DNA of 64,000 nt, from assembly GCF_037482845.1 (NCBI RefSeq), contig NZ_JBBHJW010000014.1:1-64000 (forward strand), read 5' to 3'. Shown in pieces: positions 7,952 to 15,261 of the stretch. How positions within the stretch are numbered: the first letter of the stretch is position 1; each line of letters opens with the position of its first letter. Source of the stretch: Paucibacter_B soli (lineage in GTDB: Bacteria > Pseudomonadota > Gammaproteobacteria > Burkholderiales > Burkholderiaceae_C). The notes under the pieces are model-generated. The model was not told where the DNA came from and ran no database searches. It saw only the letters and a list, made by a program, of their open reading frames with translations. A program made the position numbers and the translations under genes.

Positions 7952-9037
7952 ATGGCAGGCAAGCACCACGACGACTGGCAGGACAGCCGCAACCTCACGA
8001 GCATGCTGGGTCTTGCACCCACGCCCGCCGAGGTGGAGGACCAGGTGGCGCCGCTGTTCGACGGCGAACGCGTCTTCGACGTCTGCCATGTGGGCCTGGT
8101 GCTGCGCGCAGTGCTGGGCGTGCAGGCCCTGCTGGCACTGGGCCTGGCGCTGGCGGCGCGCGATGCCGTGCAATGGCTGTGGTGGATGAGTAGCGGCACG
8201 GTGGTGACGCTCTCGGCCGTGCTGTTCTGGCTGCTGGTGGTGTGCGGCGCGCGCCGGCCGCTGGCGCGCCTGCGTGAGCCCTGGCAATGGGCCGTGCTGC
8301 TGGGCCTGGGCGCCTTCAGCGCCAGCCTGGGCTGGCAGCTGCTCAACCTGGCCAGCGACGAGGCGAGCGGCCGCTTCCGGCTGCTCAGCGTGGCGCTGGC
8401 CGGTGCCGCCATGGCCGCCATGCTGCTGTACTGGATGAAGCTGCGCGAGCGCTCGCAGCGGCCCGCCGATGCGCTGGCGCAGCTGGTGGAGCTGCAAGCG
8501 CGCATCCGCCCGCATTTCCTCTTCAACACCCTCAACACCGCGATGGCCCTGGTGCGCGTGGATCCGAACCGCGCCGAGGCGGTGCTGGAGGACCTGAGCG
8601 AGCTGTTCCGCGTGGCCCTGGCCGAGGCCAGCACGGTGGTCAGCCTGAACGAGGAGGTCGAGCTGGCGCGGCGCTATCTGGACATCGAGCAGATCCGCTT
8701 TGGTGAGCGCCTGCGCATCCGTTGGCAGCTCGACGCCGCCGCCGGCAATGCGCGCGTGCCGCCCTTGCTGCTGCAGCCCCTGGTCGAAAACGCGGTGCGC
8801 CATGGCGTCGAGCCCAATGACGCCGGCGGCACGCTGGAGGTGCGCAGCAAGAGCCGCGGCGCCGAGGTCGAGATCCTGGTCAGCAACAGCGTCGCTGCCG
8901 CCTCGACGGTGCCTGGCCATGGCCTGGCGCTGCGCAATGTGCGCGACCGCCTGCGTCTGATGCATGATGTGGCCGCGCGCTTCGAGGTCCGCCAGGAGCC
9001 CGGCCGCTTCACCGTCCGAATCGTTCTGCCCCGCTGA
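7952..9037 (+). CDS. LytS/AlgZ-type sensor histidine kinase
   Basis: A membrane kinase of the His_kinase (PF06580) family, 361 residues from the ATG at 7952; another ATG lies 17 codons on. Four to six hydrophobic segments fill the N-terminal half. The phosphoacceptor motif RPHFLFNTLN (His188) opens the cytoplasmic part, and an ATPase region with PLVENAVRHG and a G-box follows. It lies seven bases before a LytTR response regulator, its likely partner. Position between argH and the hemCD region matches AlgZ/FimS of Pseudomonas, but orthology is inferred from context. Confidence 0.9.
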   Translation: MAGKHHDDWQDSRNLTSMLGLAPTPAEVEDQVAPLFDGERVFDVCHVGLVLRAVLGVQALLALGLALAARDAVQWLWWMSSGTVVTLSAVLFWLLVVCGARRPLARLREPWQWAVLLGLGAFSASLGWQLLNLASDEASGRFRLLSVALAGAAMAAMLLYWMKLRERSQRPADALAQLVELQARIRPHFLFNTLNTAMALVRVDPNRAEAVLEDLSELFRVALAEASTVVSLNEEVELARRYLDIEQIRFGERLRIRWQLDAAAGNARVPPLLLQPLVENAVRHGVEPNDAGGTLEVRSKSRGAEVEILVSNSVAAASTVPGHGLALRNVRDRLRLMHDVAARFEVRQEPGRFTVRIVLPR

Positions 9038-9043
9038 ACCATC

Positions 9044-9868
9044 ATGCATCTGCAGCCCGCCCTCAAGGTCCTGATCGTCGACGACGAGCCGCTCGCGCGC
9101 ATGCGCCTGCGCGGCCTGGTGGAGAGCTGCGCCGAGCCCCATGCCGAGGTGGTGGCCGAGGCTGGCACCGCCTCGCAGGCCCAGCAATGGTTGCGCGAGC
9201 ATGGCTGCGATCTGATCCTGCTGGACGTGCAGATGCCCGGCCCGGACGGCCTGCAGCTGGCCGACGTGCTGCGCACGCGCGAGCCACGTCCGGCGGTGGT
9301 GTTCGTCACCGCCCATGCCGAGCATGCCCTGCGCGCCTTCGAACTGGAGGCGATCGACTACCTCACCAAGCCGGTGCGGCGCGAGCGCCTGCAGGCGGCG
9401 TTGGCGCGCGTGGCACAGCGCATCGCCGAGCGCGCCGCCGCCAGGTCTCAACAGGGCGCCGCCGACGCCGCCGCCGAAGGTCCGGTGATCAATATCAGCG
9501 ACCGCGGCCGTCTGATCCGCGTGCCGCTGGCCGAGGTGCTGTACTTCAAGGCCGAGCTCAAGTACCTGACCCTGCGCACCGCCAGCCAGAGCTATGTGAT
9601 GGACGGCAGCCTCAGCGAACTCGAGCAGCGCCTGGGTGAGCGCTTTCTGCGCGTGCACCGCAATGCCCTGGTGGCCAAGGCCGCGGTGCGCGAGCTGGAA
9701 CGCCATGCGGCCACTGAAGGCAGCTGTGCCGAAGCCGGCGAGGCGGGCGAAGGCAGCGAAGGTGCCGAGGGCTGGGCGGTGCGCGTTGCCACGGTGAATG
9801 AATGGCTCGCCGTCTCGCGCCGCCAGGTGGCGGCGGTGCGCGAGGCGTTGGCGGCCGCATCGGGCTGA
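9044..9868 (+). CDS. LytTR-family response regulator, AlgR-like
   Basis: A 274-residue regulator: receiver domain (about 6-120, phosphoacceptor D61 in LILLDVQMPG, Lys in YLTKPV) and a LytTR DNA-binding domain (about 147-270, FLRVHRNALV). The LytTR domain contains an unusual Gly/Glu/Ala-rich insertion at about 221-243, between the HRNALV strand and the last strands. It is translated seven bases after the kinase gene. AlgR homologues control cell-surface and motility genes, but targets here cannot be inferred. Confidence 0.92.
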   Translation: MHLQPALKVLIVDDEPLARMRLRGLVESCAEPHAEVVAEAGTASQAQQWLREHGCDLILLDVQMPGPDGLQLADVLRTREPRPAVVFVTAHAEHALRAFELEAIDYLTKPVRRERLQAALARVAQRIAERAAARSQQGAADAAAEGPVINISDRGRLIRVPLAEVLYFKAELKYLTLRTASQSYVMDGSLSELEQRLGERFLRVHRNALVAKAAVRELERHAATEGSCAEAGEAGEGSEGAEGWAVRVATVNEWLAVSRRQVAAVREALAAASG

Positions 9869-9919
9869 AGGGCGCCAAGTCAGCTTCCGCTCAGCTCAAG
9901 TCGCCTAGCATGGCGCACC

Positions 9920-11653
9920 ATGCAGGAGCAGCGCCAAGAATTCTTTCCCCGCCAGGTGGTCGAGCCAGCGCTCAACCGCTGGGACTGGGCCTTGCTGCCT
10001 CTGGTGCTGGCCGGCTTCAGCCTGCTGGCGCTGGCCGCCACGCAAATGGCCAGGCCCTTCCATGTGGGCGAGGTCCTGCCCATCAGCCTGGACCCGCTGG
10101 CGCTGCCCTATTACCTGCTGCGCACCACGCTGCGCATGTTCCTGGCGCTGGCGGCCTCGGTGCTGTTCGCCTGCGTGTTTGCGGCGCTCGCCGCCAAGGT
10201 GCGTGCGGCCGAGAAGCTGTTGGTGCCGCTGCTGGACATCCTGCAGTCCATCCCCATCCTGGGCTTTCTGTCGATCACCGTGACTGGCTTCATCGCGCTC
10301 TTCCCGGGCAGCCTGCTGGGAGTGGAATGCGCGGCCATCTTCGCCATCTTCACCTCGCAGGCCTGGAATATGGCGTTCAGCCTCTACCAGTCGCTGCGCA
10401 CCGTGCCGGCCGAACTGCAGGAGGCTGCGCGCATCTTCAGGCTCTCGGCCTGGCAGCGCTTCTGGCGCCTGGAGCTGCCGTTCGCGATGCCGGGACTGCT
10501 GTGGAACATGATGATGAGCATGTCGGGTGGCTGGTTCTTCGTGGTCGCCTCGGAGGCGATCTCGGTGGCCAACCAGGACATCAAGCTGCCGGGCGTGGGC
10601 TCCTATATCGCGATGGCGATCGCCGCCAAGGACCTGAGCGCGATCGGCTGGGCCATCCTGGGCATGTTGATCGGCATCCTGCTCTACGACCAGCTGTTCT
10701 TCCGCCCGCTGCTGGCCTGGGCCGACAAGTTCCGCTTCGAGGAGTCGGGCAGCGAGACCGCGCCGAGCTCCTGGCTGCTGACCTGGCTGCGCCGCACCCA
10801 GCTGCTGCGGCGCCTGGGCGACTGGCCGGGGCGTTGGCTCACCGCCAGCTTCGCGCTGACGCGGCTGCGCTTTGACGGCACCTCGATCCGCGCCCGACCC
10901 CGGCCCGCCAACCCGCTGTGGGGGCGGGCCTGGGACGCGGTGCTTGCGGCGCTGGTGTTGTTCGCGCTCTGGCGCCTGCTGGGCTTCATCCACACAGAGG
11001 TCGGCTGGGCCGAGGCCGGGCATGTCTTCAAACTGGGCTTTTACACGCTCGCACGCGTGCTGCTGCTGATCGCGCTGGCCTCGCTGATCTGGGTGCCCAT
11101 CGGCGTGTGGATCGGGCTCAACCCGCGCATCGCCGGGCGCGTGCAGGCGCTGGCGCAGTTCTGCGCCGCCTTCCCGTCCAACCTGGTGTTTCCGGTCGCG
11201 GTGCTGCTGATCCTGCGCTGGCACCTCGACCCCGACATCTGGCTCTCGCCGCTGATCATCCTGGGCACGCAGTGGTACCTGCTCTTCAACGTGGTGGCGG
11301 GCGCCTCCACGATTCCGTCGGAGCTGCGCTACGCGGCCCACAACCTCGGCCTGAAGGGCTGGCTGCTGTGGCGGCGCTACCTGCTGCCGGCGATCTTCCC
11401 GAGCTTCGTGACCGGCGCCATCACCGCCAGCGGCGGCTCCTGGAACGCCAGCATCGTGGCCGAATACGTGAGCTGGGGCGACACCAGCCTGCAGGCCCAG
11501 GGCCTGGGCAGCTATATCCAGCAAATGACGGCGGCGGGCGACTTTCCGCGCATCGCGCTGGGCATCGGCGTGATGTGCGTGTTCGTGATGGCGCTCAACC
11601 ACTGGGTGTGGCGGCGCCTGTACCGGCTCGCCGAGCAAAGAATGCACTTCTGA
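9920..11653 (+). CDS. ABC transporter permease, two fused membrane domains
   Basis: A 577-residue protein with two tandem BPD_transp_1 permease domains (about 75-290 and 370-570), each with the EAA-type cytoplasmic loop: ELQEAARIFRLSAWQRFWRLELP and ELRYAAHNLGLKGWLLWRRYLLP. This is the nitrate/taurine/sulfonate (NitT/TauT) class, where two separate copies or a homodimer are usual; a fusion needs only one gene. It is followed eight bases later by its ATPase. No substrate-binding protein gene lies nearby, so the substrate is unknown. A TAGCAT hexamer lies only eight bases before the ATG. Confidence 0.92.
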   Translation: MQEQRQEFFPRQVVEPALNRWDWALLPLVLAGFSLLALAATQMARPFHVGEVLPISLDPLALPYYLLRTTLRMFLALAASVLFACVFAALAAKVRAAEKLLVPLLDILQSIPILGFLSITVTGFIALFPGSLLGVECAAIFAIFTSQAWNMAFSLYQSLRTVPAELQEAARIFRLSAWQRFWRLELPFAMPGLLWNMMMSMSGGWFFVVASEAISVANQDIKLPGVGSYIAMAIAAKDLSAIGWAILGMLIGILLYDQLFFRPLLAWADKFRFEESGSETAPSSWLLTWLRRTQLLRRLGDWPGRWLTASFALTRLRFDGTSIRARPRPANPLWGRAWDAVLAALVLFALWRLLGFIHTEVGWAEAGHVFKLGFYTLARVLLLIALASLIWVPIGVWIGLNPRIAGRVQALAQFCAAFPSNLVFPVAVLLILRWHLDPDIWLSPLIILGTQWYLLFNVVAGASTIPSELRYAAHNLGLKGWLLWRRYLLPAIFPSFVTGAITASGGSWNASIVAEYVSWGDTSLQAQGLGSYIQQMTAAGDFPRIALGIGVMCVFVMALNHWVWRRLYRLAEQRMHF

Positions 11654-11661
11654 ACCCAGCC

Positions 11662-12954
11662 ATGACGAATCTGATCGAACTGAAGAACGTGGCCAAGAGC
11701 TTCAAGTCCTCGGACGGCAGCTCGCGCTCGGTGCTGGAACGGGTGGACTTCGAACTCGCCAAGGGCGAGATCGTGGCGCTGCTGGGCCAGTCGGGCTCGG
11801 GCAAATCCACCTTGCTGCGCATCATGGCGGGGCTGATTCCGGTGGATGGTGGCACGGTCAGCTACCGCGGCCAGCCGCTGTTCGGGCCGGCCGAGGGCAT
11901 CGCCATGGTGTTCCAGTCCTTTGCGCTGTTCCCTTGGCTGACGGTGCAGCAGAACGTTGAGCTGGGTCTGGAGGCGCGCGGCGTGGCGCCGGACGAGCGC
12001 GCCAAGCGTGCCGAGGCGGCGATCGAGCTGATCGGCCTGGCCGGTTTCGAAGGCGCGCTGCCGCGTGAACTCTCCGGCGGCATGCGCCAGCGCGTGGGCC
12101 TGGCGCGCGCCCTCGTCACCGAGCCTGCGGTGCTCCTGATGGACGAGGCCTTCTCGGCGCTGGACGTGCTCACCGGCGAGCGCCTGCGCAACGAGATCCT
12201 GGAGCTCTGGGACGGCGGCAGCATGCCGACGCAAGCCATGCTGGTGGTTTCTCACAATATCGAGGAAGCGGTGTTGATGGCCGACCGGGTGCTGATCTTC
12301 TCCAGCAACCCCGGCCGGGTGCGCGCCGAGCTGCCGATCAGCCTGCCGCGCCCGCGCCACCCCGACAGCCCCGAGGTGCGCCTCTTGATCGACGAGGTGT
12401 ACAGCCTGATGACGGTGGGCGTCGTGCCTGCCGGCCAGGCCGAGGCGCCCAAGCCGCATCTGTCGGACCGCCTGCCCGAGGCCGACGTGGGCCGCATGGA
12501 AAGCCTGCTGGAGCTGCTGGTGGACGAGCGCTTCAAGGGGCGCGCCGACCTGCCCCAGCTGGCCGAGGAAAGCGAGCTCACCGACGAGGACCTGCTGCCA
12601 CTGGCCGATGCCCTGCAGCGCCTGGGCCTGGCCCAGCTCGAGCATGGCGACATCCTCATCACGCCGCTGGGCCAGAAATATGTGGAGGGCGAGCACGAGT
12701 TCCGCCGCGAGATCTTCGGCCAGCAGCTGCTCGCCCATGTGCCGATCGCCGCCTTGATCCGCCACAGCCTGGAGCAGGAGCCGCATGGCGAGCTGCGCGA
12801 GGAGCCCTTCCTCAAGCTGTTGCAGGAGAGCATGGATGCCTTTGATGCCGAGCGCGTGCTCCAGGTGGCCATCGAATGGGCGCGTTATGGCGAGGTGTTC
12901 GAGTACAACTACCACACCGGCATGATCCACCTGCCGGAGTCCGGCGAGGCGTGA
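11662..12954 (+). CDS. ABC transporter ATPase with C-terminal AAA-associated domain
   Basis: A 430-residue protein. The N-terminal 250 residues are a NitT/TauT-class ATPase: Walker A GQSGSGKST (42-50), signature LSGGMRQR (137-144), Walker B LLMDEAFSALD. The C-terminal part (about 275-425) matches the AAA_assoc_C domain (PF09821), known as an appendix to some ATPases of this class and possibly regulatory. The ATG at 11662 follows the permease stop by eight bases and gives the standard ATPase N-terminus. Works with the fused permease; substrate unknown. Confidence 0.93.
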   Translation: MTNLIELKNVAKSFKSSDGSSRSVLERVDFELAKGEIVALLGQSGSGKSTLLRIMAGLIPVDGGTVSYRGQPLFGPAEGIAMVFQSFALFPWLTVQQNVELGLEARGVAPDERAKRAEAAIELIGLAGFEGALPRELSGGMRQRVGLARALVTEPAVLLMDEAFSALDVLTGERLRNEILELWDGGSMPTQAMLVVSHNIEEAVLMADRVLIFSSNPGRVRAELPISLPRPRHPDSPEVRLLIDEVYSLMTVGVVPAGQAEAPKPHLSDRLPEADVGRMESLLELLVDERFKGRADLPQLAEESELTDEDLLPLADALQRLGLAQLEHGDILITPLGQKYVEGEHEFRREIFGQQLLAHVPIAALIRHSLEQEPHGELREEPFLKLLQESMDAFDAERVLQVAIEWARYGEVFEYNYHTGMIHLPESGEA

Positions 12955-12960
12955 CCGGGT

Positions 12961-13572
12961 TCAGGGCAGCAGGATCTCGAAGCGCGTGCCGCCGCCTGGG
13001 CGGTCCAGCAGGCTGACGCTGCCGCTGCGCGGCCCGAGCCGGTGGGCGCGTGCCACCGCCGCGCACAGCTCCTGGCCCAGGCCGGTGGATGACTGCGCCG
13101 AGGGGTCGGCGCTGCCCAGGCCGGGGCCGTCGTCGTCCACCGAGAACAGCAGCTGCCCCTCGCGCAGGCCGGCGTCCAGCACCACCTCGCTGCGCGCGAA
13201 GCGCCAGGCGTTCTGCAGCGCCGCCTCCAGCGCCAGCCGCACCAGCCTTGCGTCGAAATACCAGAAGGCCGGCGCGCCGCTGCAGGGGCCCAGGCGCAGC
13301 GGTGCATGGTCGGGACGCGAGTCCACATGCAGCAGGCCTTGCAGAAAGGCCTGCGGCGACTCGTCCGAGGCCTGCGCGAGCAGGCGGCTGCCGTCGGCGC
13401 CGTAGAGCGTGAGGTAGGCGATCAGGCGCTGGCGCAGCTGCGCGCAATGCTGGTGGGCGCGGTGCGCCAAGTCGGTTTCGGGCCGCCGTTCCAGCTGCGC
13501 CAGCTCGGCCTCCAGCACCCCCAGCTGGTTCTTCAGGTCGTGGATCAGCAGGGCCAGCAGCTCGCGGTTCAT
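12961..13572 (-). CDS. small soluble histidine-kinase-like ATPase
   Basis: A 203-residue protein with no membrane segment and no sensor domain. The N-terminus contains an H-box-like IHDLKNQLGVL (His11), followed by a helical dimerisation region and a HATPase_c domain with N-box-like ALEAALQNAWRFA, G1 box VDDDGPGLG and a C-terminal GGGTRFEILLP. The ATG overlaps the stop codon of the CheY-TPR gene (ATGA), so the two are translationally coupled and probably partners. The kinase must receive its signal through another protein. Kinase activity is inferred. Confidence 0.82.
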   Translation of the reverse strand: MNRELLALLIHDLKNQLGVLEAELAQLERRPETDLAHRAHQHCAQLRQRLIAYLTLYGADGSRLLAQASDESPQAFLQGLLHVDSRPDHAPLRLGPCSGAPAFWYFDARLVRLALEAALQNAWRFARSEVVLDAGLREGQLLFSVDDDGPGLGSADPSAQSSTGLGQELCAAVARAHRLGPRSGSVSLLDRPGGGTRFEILLP

Positions 13573-15191
13573 GCCAGGGCGCTGAGGGTGTCGCGCAGGT
13601 ATTTGCGCATCTGGGCGACGCGGTCGTGGCCCGGCAAGAGGCGCTCCAGCCGGCTCAGATAGCCGCGCACCTGCTCGACGCGCTGGGCATCCAGCCGCTT
13701 GCGCAGGCGCAGCACCATACAGTTCATCTGCGCGCATTCCAGCAGCACCGTGGTGTTCTCGGGGAAGTCATGCAGCTCGGCTTCGATGGCGGCCAGGGCT
13801 TCGTCCAGCTGGCCGGCGCGCAGCGCCAGCTTGGCCTGGTGCAGCCGCGTCTTCAGGCCGCCGCTGGTGGCGGTGACGATGTTGGCGATCTGGTCCGCAT
13901 GGCCGGTGTCGCGCAAGGCCTTGCTGACCAACTGCTGCATGCGCGCGTTCTCATGGTCGGCGCTCACCACCTTGCCCAGCAGGGCCAGCCCGCGCTCGGC
14001 CTGGCCGGTGGACAGCGCCGCGCGCGCCACCGCGATGGTGGCGAAATCGGCCCTGGCCTGCGGCGTCTCGGCCAAGGCCTGCTCGGCCAGCTCGCGCGCC
14101 TTCCCGGCCTCGCCCAGCAGGGCATGGGCTTGCGCGCGCAGCGCCAGCATGGCTGAAGCCTGTTCGGCGCTGCGCTGCGGCTTGGGCGAGGGCTCGACCA
14201 GCACCGCCAGTGCCTCCTTGGCCTCGCCCAGGTCGATATGGGCCTGGGCCAGCACCAGCGCGTCCATGGGCTGGGCGCTCAGCGAGCCCTGGCTGGACTT
14301 GAGGGCGCGCGCCAGGCTCTGCTTGGCCAGCTCGGTATCGCCGTTGCGGTAGGCGCTCTCGGCCAGCGTGCGCAGGCGCTTGGCCGAGGGCACGATCTCG
14401 GCCGCCTGCTTGAGCACCGCCAGCGCCTCGGCCTGGCGATCCAGGGCCTCCAGGGCCTGCGCCAGCAGCTCGTGCGCGGCCAGGTTCTTGGCGCCCTCGG
14501 CGCTGCCTATGAGTTCGCGCATCAGCTGCACGGCCTCATCAAGGCGGCCGGCGGCCCTGAGCGCGCGCGCCTGGCCCAGCTGGGCCCAGATCAGCTGTGG
14601 GCGCAGCTCCAGCGCCTGCTGGTAGACGGCGCGCGCCTCGTCCAGCGCGCCCAGCTCCAGCAAGACCTGACCCTTGAGCTGCAGGGCCTGCATGGTCCAG
14701 CGGTCCTTCTTGGCCAGCAGCGCGTCGCAGGCCTTCAGCGCTGCGGCCAAATCCTTGCGGCCGAGCTGTTTGTTGATCTCCAGCAGAGCCTGGCGCTTCT
14801 CCAGCTGGGCCTTGAGGCGGTCCTCGATGTCACCCGCGGTGATGGGCTTGAGCAGATAGGCGTCGGGCAGGTGCTCGCTGGCCGCGGCCACCGAGAGGTA
14901 GCTGTTCTCGGCCGTGATCATGAAGAACAGGCAGTCCGGCGCGAGCAGCTGGTGCTCGCGCAGGTATTCCAGCAGCTGCTGGCCGTCGGTCCTGTGGTTG
15001 AGGTTGTAGTCGCACAGGATCAGGCCGAAGGGCTTGGCGCGCACGTGGCGCAGCGCGTCTTCGGCCGAGCTGGCGCCCTCGATGCTGTGGATGCCCAGCA
15101 TGCCCAGCTGGCCGCGCAGCGTGGTCTGCTGCGTGGCCATATCGTCGACCACGAGGGCCTCGATCCGGGAATAGGGGGTGTCGGCGCGCAT
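13569..15191 (-). CDS. CheY-like receiver fused to TPR repeats
   Basis: A 540-residue response regulator without a DNA-binding domain. Residues about 10-130 form a receiver domain: acidic pair D16/D17, phosphoacceptor D61 in LILCDYNLN, and the Lys in LLKPIT. The rest consists of tetratricopeptide repeats (for example ALDEARAVYQQALELRPQLIWAQLGQARALRAAGRLDEA), a protein-binding scaffold. Output is therefore likely through protein contacts. It is translationally coupled to the minimal kinase downstream. Similar CheY-TPR proteins occur in Pseudomonas and other proteobacteria with poorly known roles. Confidence 0.88.
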   Translation of the reverse strand: MRADTPYSRIEALVVDDMATQQTTLRGQLGMLGIHSIEGASSAEDALRHVRAKPFGLILCDYNLNHRTDGQQLLEYLREHQLLAPDCLFFMITAENSYLSVAAASEHLPDAYLLKPITAGDIEDRLKAQLEKRQALLEINKQLGRKDLAAALKACDALLAKKDRWTMQALQLKGQVLLELGALDEARAVYQQALELRPQLIWAQLGQARALRAAGRLDEAVQLMRELIGSAEGAKNLAAHELLAQALEALDRQAEALAVLKQAAEIVPSAKRLRTLAESAYRNGDTELAKQSLARALKSSQGSLSAQPMDALVLAQAHIDLGEAKEALAVLVEPSPKPQRSAEQASAMLALRAQAHALLGEAGKARELAEQALAETPQARADFATIAVARAALSTGQAERGLALLGKVVSADHENARMQQLVSKALRDTGHADQIANIVTATSGGLKTRLHQAKLALRAGQLDEALAAIEAELHDFPENTTVLLECAQMNCMVLRLRKRLDAQRVEQVRGYLSRLERLLPGHDRVAQMRKYLRDTLSALA

Positions 15192-15261
15192 GCTCGTCCT
15201 GTGCCTGCCAGCAAGCGGCGGGAGTGCGCCGAGCTTACAGGACGAGCGGGGCGCCGGGCAA

